NCBI GenBank assembly: GCA_023665555.1
Contig: JAMPDR010000025.1
Span: 1-34,058 of the forward strand
Direction: 5' to 3'
Origin: Ruminococcus sp.
GTDB lineage: Bacteria > Bacillota > Clostridia > Oscillospirales > Acutalibacteraceae
Length of the DNA: 34,058 nucleotides
Part shown: piece after piece, positions 26,346 through 33,913 of the stretch
How positions within the stretch are numbered: position 1 is the stretch's first letter
Layout of the letters: the number at the start of each line of letters is the position of its first letter
Position numbers and translations under genes: made by a program
Notes under the pieces: generated by a model
What the model was told of the DNA's origin: nothing
Database searches by the model: none
What the model saw: only the letters and a program-made list of their open reading frames with translations

Positions 26346-27440
26346 TTATATTCTTACCGGCAATATAAGGAACAGGAATTTGTCACCTTCTGTCGGAATA
26401 ATAATAATCGGCTGACTTGATGAATTCAGTTCCATTTTGATTGTGTCTGTATCACATGCCTTAAGTGCGTCAAGAACAAACTTATTGTTGAAACCGATTT
26501 CTATATCCTTACCATCAATTTCAGCAGGCATTTTATCATTTGCCGTACCTATTGTTGTTACACATGAGAACTTCATAACTCCGTTTTCGATTGAACATCT
26601 GACAGGACTTGATCTGTCTGTGATGATAAGTGAAGTTCTTTCAATACATTCAATCACTCTTCTCGTCGGAACAGTTATTGTTGTTGAGCAAGTGAGAGGT
26701 ATAGCTGCTTTATAGTCAATGAAGTTTCCTTCAAGAAGTCTTGAAATAATTCTGTATTCGCCAACTTCAAAGCAAATATGTCTTTTTCCGACATTGATTG
26801 AATATACACCGTCTTCATCCTCTCCGAGTTTTATAACTTCGCCGAGAGTTTTTGACGGGACAACAAATGATACATCTTCACCTGTATATTCTATATCTTC
26901 TCTTCTGATTGCAAGTCTTGCTCCGTCAACGGCAACAAGAACGATTTTTCCGTTTGTAATTTCAAACTTAATACCTGAGTGAACAGGATTTCTTTCACTT
27001 GTTGAAACAGAGAAGATAGTTTTTTTAATCATATCCTTAAGAACCGACTGCTTTATTACAATCGGAAAACCGCTCGTAACTGTCGGAACATCAGGATATT
27101 CATCAGCAGCAATGCCGATAAGTGAATATTCAGTTTCACCGCTCTTTATTTTACAGATACATCTGTCATCGCTGTCAATTGAAACCGTATCATCGGGAAC
27201 CATTCTTAAAATATCGCAAAGATGTTTTGCATTGAGAATTACCTCACCGCTTTCTTCAACTTCAGCAGGAATATATGTATCTGTTCCTACTTCAAGGTCA
27301 TATCCTGTAAGATTGATATTGTCACCTGATGCCTTGATCAAAATACCTTCGATTGCAGGTATAGTTGATTTATTGGAAACAGTTCTCTGAACGTTCATAC
27401 ATGCTTTTGCTAATTTTGCGCTGTCGCAAACAATTTTCAT
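26346..27440 (-). CDS. dnaN: DNA polymerase III beta subunit (sliding clamp)
   Basis: The ring-shaped processivity clamp. The length is 364 residues with three repeats of the clamp fold. Typical segments are PAIEGILIKA (28-37), FSVSTSERNPVHSGIKF (about 137-153) and the C-terminal FLILPVRI, which ends the binding groove. GGAGGG precedes the ATG. A 301-bp spacer full of DnaA-box-like sites separates it from dnaA, so it may have its own DnaA-responsive promoter. Confidence 0.97.
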   Translation of the reverse strand: MKIVCDSAKLAKACMNVQRTVSNKSTIPAIEGILIKASGDNINLTGYDLEVGTDTYIPAEVEESGEVILNAKHLCDILRMVPDDTVSIDSDDRCICKIKSGETEYSLIGIAADEYPDVPTVTSGFPIVIKQSVLKDMIKKTIFSVSTSERNPVHSGIKFEITNGKIVLVAVDGARLAIRREDIEYTGEDVSFVVPSKTLGEVIKLGEDEDGVYSINVGKRHICFEVGEYRIISRLLEGNFIDYKAAIPLTCSTTITVPTRRVIECIERTSLIITDRSSPVRCSIENGVMKFSCVTTIGTANDKMPAEIDGKDIEIGFNNKFVLDALKACDTDTIKMELNSSSQPIIIIPTEGDKFLFLILPVRI

Positions 27441-27506
27441 TTTTATCCCTCCGAGTGATAAAATATATATAATAAATTTTAGTCTTATTATTATGGAGCG
27501 TTAAAA

Positions 27507-27665
27507 TGTGGAAATAAAGGTAAAATATGCTTTGTATAAGGGTTTTCGCCATTTTTTACAAGTTGAAACAGATGTTGAAACAACCGAAACATTTAACATG
27601 GTAATTTTAACGAATGTTGACAATGTTAAAAACTGCATGTGGAATGTTAAATAAAATGTTGAAAA
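27507..27665. other. cluster of DnaA-box-like 9-mers in the dnaA-dnaN spacer (candidate oriC)
   Basis: Seven forward 9-mers start at 27507 (TGTGGAAAT), 27573 (TGTTGAAAC), 27615 (TGTTGACAA), 27624 (TGTTAAAAA), 27638 (TGTGGAATG), 27645 (TGTTAAATA) and 27657 (TGTTGAAAA). A reversed TGTTAAAT lies at 27591-27598 and a weaker AGTTGAAAC at 27561. No canonical TGTGGATAA/TTATCCACA occurs. Five of them fall within 51 bases. The surrounding sequence is AT-rich. Position beside dnaA is classic for a Firmicute origin. Confidence 0.6.
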
Positions 27666-27741
27666 ATTTGTGATTATTCAAATAATTCAAGATGTGAGTC
27701 GGGAATTATTTGAAATCTAATTAAATTCTAATAAATAATTT

Positions 27742-29079
27742 TTATTCATTGATATTCTTAATAATATCATCAACAGTTGCTTTGAGAGCAACATTATTTT
27801 CAAGTTTACCCTTAATCTCATTAAGAGCATAAATAATAGTAGAATAATGTTTATTGCCGAATTCTTTACCTATTGCTTTAAGCGAAAGATTAGTAACTTC
27901 GCTTATAATATAGATAGCAACCTGCCTTGCCTGAGAAATTTTTGCATTTCTCTTGTCTGAACGAATATCTGCCGCGCTGACATCAAATGTTCTTGCAACT
28001 TCATTGATAACATTTTCTATTGTCATTGGTAAAGGCTGATTGTCGTTAATTATGTCACTGATTGCTTTCTTTGCAATTGCAATATTAGGTTTAGTGCCCT
28101 CAACTTCTTGATAAGCTTTAATTTTTTTAACTGCACCCTCAAGCTGACGGATGTTCTTTTTTATATTGTCAGCAATGAAAGTGATAATCTCATCACTTAA
28201 TTCAAGATTCAGATCGTCTGCTTTCTTTTTGACAATTGCCATTCTTGTTTCAAGAGGCGGCGGTGTAATATCTGCAATCAAACCCCATTCAAAACGAGTA
28301 CGCAGTCTTTCTTCAAGTGTAAGCATTTCTTTAGGCGGTCTGTCTGAAGTGAGAACAATTTGTTTGCCTGCATTGTTGAGTGCATTGAACGTATGGAAGA
28401 ATTCTTCCTGTGTTGCTTCCTTTGCAGCAATGAACTGAATGTCGTCAATCAAAAGCACATCACAGTTCCTGTATTTTTCATGAAATTCAAGAAATGGATT
28501 GTTAGCATAGCCGTTAGATTGATTTCTGACGCAGTTAACAAGGTCATTTGTGAAATGTTCACCGCTTGTATATATAATTTTTGCAGACGGATTTTTCATT
28601 TCAATTTCATGTTTAATTGCACTGAGCAAGTGTGTTTTGCCAAGTCCCGAATGTCCGTAAATGAAAAGCGGGTTATATGCCTTTCCCGGATTATTTGCAA
28701 CATTCAATGCTGCAGCGTGAGCAAATCTGTTTGAAGGACCTATGATAAAATTATCAAAGGTATAGTCATATTCATGAGAAATATTTTTTTCTTTATATTC
28801 TTCTTCAGCAACGCTTGGTGTATTGTTATCTCCGATAACAGAAAAATCAATTTTAACAGGAAATCCGATTGTGGCTTCGCATGCTTCTTCAATCAAGGAT
28901 AAAAATTTGTCAACAACAATGCCTCTTCTGAATTCGCTGATGGAAAGAGTAATAGTATCATTTTTAAAGCTGACAAATTCAAGAGGTTTAAGCCAAATAT
29001 TATATGCAACTTCAGATACACCGCTTTTGCTTTTCAGATATTCTTTTATGCTTTCCCAGATTTCACCGAATGAATCCAT
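27742..29079 (-). CDS. dnaA: chromosomal replication initiator DnaA, divergent recognition helix
   Basis: An AAA+ initiator that binds DnaA boxes and melts the origin. The length is 445 residues. Domain I is at 1-90; domain III has FIIGPSNRFAHAAA, Walker A GHSGLGKTHL, Walker B LLIDDIQF and sensor ILTSDRPP. Domain IV begins near 345. Its signature helix reads FGNKHYSTIIYA (407-418), whereas the family standard is close to GGRDHTTVIHA. The Asp-His-Thr trio that touches DNA bases is replaced by His411, Tyr412 and Ser413. The protein is otherwise intact. AAGGAGG precedes the ATG. Confidence 0.97.
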   Translation of the reverse strand: MDSFGEIWESIKEYLKSKSGVSEVAYNIWLKPLEFVSFKNDTITLSISEFRRGIVVDKFLSLIEEACEATIGFPVKIDFSVIGDNNTPSVAEEEYKEKNISHEYDYTFDNFIIGPSNRFAHAAALNVANNPGKAYNPLFIYGHSGLGKTHLLSAIKHEIEMKNPSAKIIYTSGEHFTNDLVNCVRNQSNGYANNPFLEFHEKYRNCDVLLIDDIQFIAAKEATQEEFFHTFNALNNAGKQIVLTSDRPPKEMLTLEERLRTRFEWGLIADITPPPLETRMAIVKKKADDLNLELSDEIITFIADNIKKNIRQLEGAVKKIKAYQEVEGTKPNIAIAKKAISDIINDNQPLPMTIENVINEVARTFDVSAADIRSDKRNAKISQARQVAIYIISEVTNLSLKAIGKEFGNKHYSTIIYALNEIKGKLENNVALKATVDDIIKNINE

Positions 29080-29349
29080 AAATAACCTCCTTATTTTTAT
29101 TTTTATGAAATATATTTATATTGATAACGAATATAATTACAAACTGTGAGGTATAAATATTTATGTAACAAGCCGAAAAATGCTTATTACAGGCGGTTTT
29201 GGATGAAACATTATTTAACATGAAAACAAGTAAATAAACGCTATTACCCAAATTAATCACAGTTTACAGTTAATTGTATCACAAAAATCTCTTTTGTGCA
29301 AGTAGTTTAATTAAGTAAGTTATGATTATTATAAATAGGAAGTGAAAAA
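29080..29349. other. strand-switch region upstream of dnaA
   Basis: A 270-bp AT-rich spacer where leftward genes (dnaA and everything left of it) meet rightward genes. No canonical DnaA box is visible. There is a 9-bp inverted repeat, AAACTGTGA (29141-29149) with TCACAGTTT (29257-29265), and a hairpin CACAAAA with TTTTGTG (29280-29298). It may hold the unwinding element or just the divergent promoters. Confidence 0.5.
29115..29142 (-). promoter_or_regulatory. candidate dnaA promoter
   Basis: On the minus strand TTGTAA (29137-29142), 16 bases, then TATAAA (29115-29120). The leader would be about 30 nt. The motif is modest in AT-rich sequence. Confidence 0.35.
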
Positions 29350-30171
29350 ATGATATACAATGAAAACGGAAAAGATATAATACTAAAAGAAACTGAATGT
29401 CTGAATATTGGACTTACTGTTGACTGCGGTCAATCATTCAGATGGACAGTGAATAAAGACAGTTCTTTTCACGGAATAGTAAATGGCAAGGCCGTTGATA
29501 TTATTCAAAGTGAAAATGAAATAATTTTCAAAGACACAGATAAAGAATCTTTTGAAAAAATATGGATACCTTATTTTGATTTAAACAGAGATTATAAAAG
29601 CATCTGCAAAAGTTTTGATGATGCTTATCTGAAAACAGCTTGCAGCGAATATTATGGAATAAGAATACTTAAGCAAGACCCATGGGAAGCAATATGTTCG
29701 TTTATTATTTCGCAAAACAATAACATACCGAGAATAAAAGGCATAATCTCACGCTTATGTGAAACTTTCGGCGAACAAATAAATGAAAACGATTATTCTT
29801 TTCCGTCATATGAAACGATTGCAAAATTGAATGAAGATGATCTTTCACCTCTCAGGGCAGGATTCAGAAATAAATATATTATTGATGCGGCAAGAAAACT
29901 TGCTTCCGGTGAAGTATCAATTGAAGAAATTGAAAAAATGCCGATTGAACAAGCAAGGCAGGAACTGATGAAAATCAAAGGCATCGGTGCTAAGGTTGCC
30001 GAATGTTCTTTACTTTACGGTTTCGGAAGGGTTGAAGCATTTCCAATCGATGTTTGGGTAAAACGAATTATGAAGGAACTTTATCCAAACGGACTCCCAT
30101 TATGCACAAAGGGAGTAGAGGGTATAGCTCAACAATATTTATTCCACTGGAGAAGACAACAAACGGACTGA
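29350..30171 (+). CDS. ogg: 8-oxoguanine DNA glycosylase/AP lyase, Ogg1 type
   Basis: A base-excision repair enzyme that removes 8-oxoguanine. The 273 residues have an N-terminal OGG_N fold with VDCGQSFRW (24-32), then an HhH-GPD domain. The hairpin MKIKGIGAKVAECSLLYGFG carries the expected catalytic Lys, and AFPIDVWVKRIM carries the Asp. This is the Ogg1-like family known from Clostridium, distinct from MutM. AGGAAGTG precedes the ATG. It is followed 16 bases later by an endonuclease III gene, forming a two-gene repair operon. Confidence 0.92.
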   Translation: MIYNENGKDIILKETECLNIGLTVDCGQSFRWTVNKDSSFHGIVNGKAVDIIQSENEIIFKDTDKESFEKIWIPYFDLNRDYKSICKSFDDAYLKTACSEYYGIRILKQDPWEAICSFIISQNNNIPRIKGIISRLCETFGEQINENDYSFPSYETIAKLNEDDLSPLRAGFRNKYIIDAARKLASGEVSIEEIEKMPIEQARQELMKIKGIGAKVAECSLLYGFGRVEAFPIDVWVKRIMKELYPNGLPLCTKGVEGIAQQYLFHWRRQQTD

Positions 30172-30186
30172 AAAGGAATGATAAAA

Positions 30187-30816
30187 ATGACAAAGAAACA
30201 AAGAGCACTTGCCTGTGTTGAAGCACTAAAAAAAGAATATCCCGATGCGTTATGTTCGCTTGAAGCGAAAAATCCGCTCGAACTTCTGATTGCAACAAGA
30301 CTTTCCGCACAATGCACTGATGCAAGAGTAAATCTTGTTACACCTGCGCTTTTTGAAAAATATCCAACATTGGATGATTATTGCAATGCTGAACTTGAAG
30401 ATGTTGAACAGCTTATTCATTCATGCGGTTTTTACAGAGCAAAGGCAAAAGATATTATTGGAATGGCAAAAAAAATCAGAGATGATTTTGACGGTAAAGT
30501 TCCTGATACAATTGAAAAGCTGACATCACTTCCCGGAGTCGGAAGAAAAACCGCGAACCTCATCATGGGAGATGTATATCATCAGCCTGCCGTTGTTGCA
30601 GATACTCATCTGATAAGAATAACAAATCTCATAGGTCTTGTGAATGTTAAGGATCCTCACAAGGTTGAAATTGAACTTAAAAAAATTCTTCCGCCCGAAG
30701 AAAGCAATGACTTTTGCCACAGAATGGTTCTTCACGGAAGAGCAGTATGCATCGCAAGGCGGCCTCAGTGTGACAAATGCTGCATGAAAGAATGGTGCAA
30801 GTCAGCTAAGAAGTAA
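30187..30816 (+). CDS. nth: endonuclease III
   Basis: A DNA glycosylase/AP lyase for oxidised pyrimidines. The 209 residues include LLIATRLSAQCTD, the HhH LPGVGRKTANLI with the catalytic Lys, and VVADTHLIRI with the catalytic Asp. The iron-sulphur ligands are C-x6-C-x2-C-x5-C at the C-terminus (CIARRPQCDKCCMKEWC). An ATG three codons upstream abuts AAGGA too closely; the chosen ATG is nine bases from it. A perfect 12-bp hairpin terminator follows. Confidence 0.95.
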   Translation: MTKKQRALACVEALKKEYPDALCSLEAKNPLELLIATRLSAQCTDARVNLVTPALFEKYPTLDDYCNAELEDVEQLIHSCGFYRAKAKDIIGMAKKIRDDFDGKVPDTIEKLTSLPGVGRKTANLIMGDVYHQPAVVADTHLIRITNLIGLVNVKDPHKVEIELKKILPPEESNDFCHRMVLHGRAVCIARRPQCDKCCMKEWCKSAKK

Positions 30817-30825
30817 ACTCTGATT

Positions 30826-30861
30826 AAATAACAGCGATTTCATACCGTGTCGCTGTTATTT
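30826..30861 (+). terminator. Rho-independent terminator after nth
   Basis: AAATAACAGCGA pairs perfectly with TCGCTGTTATTT over 12 bp around a 12-base loop, ending in TTTT. It closes the ogg-nth operon and isolates it from the LytTR promoter. Confidence 0.85.
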
Positions 30862-30869
30862 TAATATGA

Positions 30870-30900
30870 AACTTATGTTGCTATAACTGTAAGTTGTTGC
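30870..30900 (+). promoter_or_regulatory. possible operator upstream of the LytTR gene
   Basis: A dyad AACTTA (30870-30875) with TAAGTT (30890-30895) overlaps a direct repeat of TGTTGC (30876-30881 and 30895-30900, 19 bases apart). It ends seven bases before the -35 box, the usual place for an activator. The spacing is not the 21 bases I recall for LytTR sites, so the binding protein is a guess. Confidence 0.35.
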
Positions 30901-30907
30901 AATTTAA

Positions 30908-30936
30908 TTGAACATTTTTTAGTAATAAGATATATT
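30908..30936 (+). promoter_or_regulatory. promoter of the LytTR-membrane protein operon
   Basis: TTGAAC (30908-30913), 17 bases, then TATATT (30931-30936). The leader is about 22 nt and ends in AGGAGGTG. Confidence 0.55.
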
Positions 30937-30964
30937 ACTTAAGCAATAAAGGAGGTGCCAAGCC

Positions 30965-31417
30965 TTGAAAATAAAACTTGCTGTAAATGACGATGATTAT
31001 GAAAAAATCAAAATTGAATTGGAAAATCACGGAATCGAAACAGATGATAAAGCAGAATTGGTTTTAAGCAAAATAAATAATTTTTCTGAAAATTTGATAG
31101 TCAGGGATAAAATCACAAATGAACATATTATACTCCCCTGTGAAAAAATTATATATATTGAATCATACGGTCATTTGGTTGATGTGCATACTGCCGATGG
31201 TGTATATCAGCTTAGTGAGCGACTTTATAAAATTTTACAGCGGCTTGACAATAACTTGTTTTTGCGTATCAGCAACAGTGTGATAGTTTCAAAAAAGCAG
31301 ATAAAAAGAATCAGTCCAACGTTTTCTATGAAATTCATTCTGACAATGTCAGATTCATCACGCGTTGATGTAACAAGAAGTTATTACTATGCATTTAAGG
31401 AAACATTTAATATTTAG
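30965..31417 (+). CDS. LytTR-family DNA-binding regulator without receiver domain
   Basis: A 150-residue protein with a short N-terminal segment (1-43) and a LytTR domain (about 45-147). Typical blocks are KIIYIESYGHLVDVHT (61-76), the LFLRISNSVIVSKKQIKRI run (98-116) and a terminal RVDVTRSYYYAF. There is no phospho-receiver, so it is not a two-component regulator. This resembles the stand-alone LytTR regulators of Streptococcus-type LytTR regulatory systems, which are held in check by a co-encoded membrane protein. The start codon is TTG, supported by AGGAGGTG seven bases before it. The next gene starts 17 bases after and encodes a membrane protein. Genes controlled in trans are unknown. Confidence 0.88.
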   Translation: MKIKLAVNDDDYEKIKIELENHGIETDDKAELVLSKINNFSENLIVRDKITNEHIILPCEKIIYIESYGHLVDVHTADGVYQLSERLYKILQRLDNNLFLRISNSVIVSKKQIKRISPTFSMKFILTMSDSSRVDVTRSYYYAFKETFNI

Positions 31418-31434
31418 AAAAAGGAAGTAGTGCT

Positions 31435-32460
31435 ATGAATTTATCACCATTTATAATAGTTGCATTGTTATTTGTATTTTTATTATTTCTTATTATTTTG
31501 ATCTATTTTCAAATTTACAAAAAAAATATAAATAAAGTCTTGTCTGAAAAAGAAAACAAACCTAAACATATGCTTGAACCTTATAAATTGATGTTTATTT
31601 TAATAGTATTATTAATCTCGGCTTCAATTACAGTTACAAGCATTGCAGGCTTAATGTATTCAGATAGTTATTTTCAAAATGAAAATGATTTTAATTCACG
31701 GACAGTTTACGTTGATTTCTTAATTGACGATAATCAAATAAAAAAATTGGATTTTGCTGATGCTGAAAATATTAATGATATCTTAACCGAAAAGTACAGA
31801 GTACATAAATGCAGTGTTATTCCTGTCTATACCTGTATAGGTGTTACGATGAATGAAAAAGTCAACTTATTTGCAATTGATGAAAAATATTGCTCATTTC
31901 TTGGATTAAAAGAAATGGTTACAGGTACGGTCTATTCATCAAATGAACTTGCAGAGAACATTGAACTTGAAATCAATGTTACAAAAATGATGAATGACGG
32001 AGGCTTTTTATCAGATAAACTTGAACATATAACCTTGAAAACAAATTCACAGATATCTGATAATTCGCTTGAAACAGTGCTGAAACGAAATCTTACACCG
32101 TCAACTCAAAAAATGCCTACTTTATTTATTAATATGGAAACCTTTTATAATATCACTTCATTGCTTGTTGATGAAAAAATAAATAATGAAAATGATTTTG
32201 CTTCTTTTGGTGAAATTATATATCTTGAAGGTATTTATATTTATGCAGATAGTCTTAGTCTTGTAAGTCCGATAAATACAACATTATCAATGAATGGCTA
32301 TAATGCTTATGCACTTGAAGATTCATTTGATAATTTTGAAAAGGCAATATCAACAACATTCAAAATATTTATATGTGCATCTTCAGGACTGATATTTTTA
32401 TCGGCAGTTAATATATATCTGACAATAAGAGCAATTAATAAATTAAAAAGAGATGATTGA
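31435..32460 (+). CDS. membrane protein with large extracytoplasmic domain, partner of the LytTR regulator
   Basis: 341 residues with hydrophobic helices at about 6-28, 52-75 and 310-331. Positive charges lie between helices 1 and 2 and at the C-terminus, predicting those parts inside and residues 76-308 outside. I recognise no named domain. The TM-large domain-TM plan recalls one half of an FtsX/MacB-like permease, but no ABC ATPase is present. It is not the four-helix DUF3021 partner often found with LytTR genes. AAGGAAGT precedes the ATG. Being in an operon with a stand-alone LytTR protein suggests a sensor or inhibitor of it; that role is inference from organisation alone. Confidence 0.8.
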   Translation: MNLSPFIIVALLFVFLLFLIILIYFQIYKKNINKVLSEKENKPKHMLEPYKLMFILIVLLISASITVTSIAGLMYSDSYFQNENDFNSRTVYVDFLIDDNQIKKLDFADAENINDILTEKYRVHKCSVIPVYTCIGVTMNEKVNLFAIDEKYCSFLGLKEMVTGTVYSSNELAENIELEINVTKMMNDGGFLSDKLEHITLKTNSQISDNSLETVLKRNLTPSTQKMPTLFINMETFYNITSLLVDEKINNENDFASFGEIIYLEGIYIYADSLSLVSPINTTLSMNGYNAYALEDSFDNFEKAISTTFKIFICASSGLIFLSAVNIYLTIRAINKLKRDD

Positions 32461-32485
32461 TAAATATCTTATGCATAAATACTTA

Positions 32486-32512
32486 AAGACCGCCGAGAAA
32501 GTCAGCGGTCTT
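32486..32512. terminator. bidirectional terminator between convergent genes
   Basis: AAGACCGC pairs perfectly with GCGGTCTT (8 bp, 11-base loop), with AT-rich flanks on both sides. It serves the membrane protein gene (plus) and overlaps the end of the LCP-like transcript (minus). Confidence 0.7.
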
Positions 32513-32516
32513 ATAT

Positions 32517-33413
32517 TTATTTTTTCACAACAATCCTGCTGAAATTTCCTGCCTCAACAAGCTGCTCAAGTGCAACTGAATATTTTGCAATGTCCATAGC
32601 AGAAATGTCAGTATCTATGTGACTAACTAACAGATTAAAATCTTCGGTCACATTTGTATCATTATCAATCAGAACTTTTTGCGCTATGTCTGATATTATT
32701 TGAGTAAGTTTTTCATTTTCATCTGTTGCAGTCTGACAAAGATAAAGAAAATATTTTAGCAGGGAATCAGCAGTGAAAGATTGTTCTCCCTCTTCAATTG
32801 TGAAATTGACACCATTATATGTATCATCAATTTTCTTTTCTATGTTCAACTTGAATTCGCCAATCGACTTGATGATATCGGTAAAATCTTTTTCATCGCA
32901 ACTGATATAGTTGTCAATATTCATTTGAGTATATTCTCTGACTGCCCAAAGAAGTTCTTTAATGCCGCCGTTTGTAAGATGTTCGGTCATATCACAATTG
33001 TTGTTGTTAACAAGACATTGTGCGGTGATGGGTACATAAGTCAGTGAAATATTGTCGCTGAATGAATCAAGATTCAAAATTGCAAGTAAATGTAAACCTT
33101 TTGAATCATCTTTTGTGAGCATAAGCAAAATGTTTTTGTTTATGTATTGCTGATTTTCATTTGTGCTTAAAGCATCAGTAGAAATATCAAGAAGTAATTC
33201 TTCTGACGAAATGTCAGTAGTATTGCTGTTATCTTTTGTTGATTCTTTAACAATTGTCATTATTGAAACAGCAGCAAGCAAAACAATAATAACAGCAAAA
33301 GCAACAATGAATGGTTTTAATGCGAACTTCTTTTTTCTAAGTTGTTCTCTTCTGACTTTTTTTGGGTCTGCTTTTGCAGGTATGCCGAGTTCTTCAATGA
33401 AAGGAATTTTCAT
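32517..33413 (-). CDS. degenerate LytR-CpsA-Psr-like membrane protein
   Basis: 298 residues: a basic cytoplasmic stretch (18-33), one membrane helix (34-54), a Ser/Thr/Asp-rich linker and an extracytoplasmic part that follows the LCP outline from about 92 to 215. NKNILLML resembles the NVLLIG strand, SLTYVPITA stands where active LCP proteins have a SxPRDT-like motif, and DNYISCDEKDFTDIIKSIGEFKLNIE matches the YyvxvdfxxFxxiidxlGGixvxv run. The RSD motif, the PRD arginine and the R-x-R-H...R motifs are all missing, so it is probably catalytically inactive. GGATGA precedes the ATG. A near-consensus promoter drives it alone. Confidence 0.7.
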   Translation of the reverse strand: MKIPFIEELGIPAKADPKKVRREQLRKKKFALKPFIVAFAVIIVLLAAVSIMTIVKESTKDNSNTTDISSEELLLDISTDALSTNENQQYINKNILLMLTKDDSKGLHLLAILNLDSFSDNISLTYVPITAQCLVNNNNCDMTEHLTNGGIKELLWAVREYTQMNIDNYISCDEKDFTDIIKSIGEFKLNIEKKIDDTYNGVNFTIEEGEQSFTADSLLKYFLYLCQTATDENEKLTQIISDIAQKVLIDNDTNVTEDFNLLVSHIDTDISAMDIAKYSVALEQLVEAGNFSRIVVKK

Positions 33414-33720
33414 AAAAATTCATCCTTTAACCATCTGATTTTATTCGGTGATACTTTCGGTAATTTATTACGGCAGAAAGCTGATAAACAATAAATAAAA
33501 TTATTCTGTTTAATCAAAATATCCAAATTTGTGATTAAAATATACCACAAATTGTCAAATATGTCAAATGTACTTGCGTACGGATCATATTGCGGGTAAA
33601 ATTTAATGTTAATTGAAGGTGTGATTTCGAAGAAAAAAAGAATATTTTGCGGACTTAGCCTTAAGATAGGCACAATTTTCTACGCATACCTTTTCACTAT
33701 TTCTTATTACATATTACTTA
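33414..33720. other. leader and upstream spacer of the LCP-like gene
   Basis: No gene is visible. It holds a leader of about 118 nt, the promoter at 33539-33567 and AT-rich sequence up to the terminator of the mini-protein gene. Confidence 0.5.
33539..33567 (-). promoter_or_regulatory. strong sigma-A promoter of the LCP-like gene
   Basis: On the minus strand a perfect TTGACA (33562-33567), 17 bases, then TATATT (33539-33544). A second TTTGACA lies inside the spacer, making a short direct repeat. Confidence 0.7.
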
Positions 33721-33764
33721 AAAAATCGCCGCCTTGATTCTCTTCAAAGCGGCGGATTTTTTAT
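33721..33764. terminator. terminator of the Asn/Gln-rich mini-protein gene
   Basis: CGCCGC (33727-33732) pairs with GCGGCG (33749-33754), extended inward by TTGA/TCAA beyond one mismatch. It is flanked by an A-run and a T-run, so it can work in either direction. The hairpin starts 21 bases after the stop codon at 33776. Confidence 0.75.
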
Positions 33765-33775
33765 TCAGATTTTTA

Positions 33776-33913
33776 TCAGAACTGCTGATTCTGCTGGTTC
33801 TGATTTTCGTTCTGCTGATTTTCCTGGTTGTTCTTGTTCTGCTGGTTGTTATTCTGATTGTTTTTACTGTTCTGGTTATTCTGATTATTCTGGTTGTTCT
33901 TCTGCTTAGACAT
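33776..33913 (-). CDS. 45-residue Asn/Gln-rich mini-protein
   Basis: Starts MSKQKNNQNNQ and is then built almost only from Asn and Gln with a few Lys, Glu and Ser, ending in Phe. About three quarters of residues are Asn or Gln. It is likely a real gene: GGAGGCG stands eight bases before the ATG and a hairpin terminator follows the stop. Composition is hydrophilic with no signal peptide. It recalls the Gln/Asn-rich gamma-type small acid-soluble spore proteins in composition only; there is no matching motif, so I do not name it. A spore-associated or prion-like role is speculation. The opposite strand reads as a very hydrophobic frame, which is an artefact of the repeats. Confidence 0.7.
   Translation of the reverse strand: MSKQKNNQNNQNNQNSKNNQNNNQQNKNNQENQQNENQNQQNQQF

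Noticed and set aside
29080-29349. Canonical DnaA boxes upstream of dnaA
   Set aside because: No TTATCCACA or one-mismatch copy is visible. Weak matches such as TTAATCACA are expected by chance in AT-rich DNA.
30870-30900. A textbook LytTR direct-repeat binding site
   Set aside because: The repeats are 16 or 19 bases apart depending on register, not 21, and match the consensus poorly. I kept it only as a possible operator.
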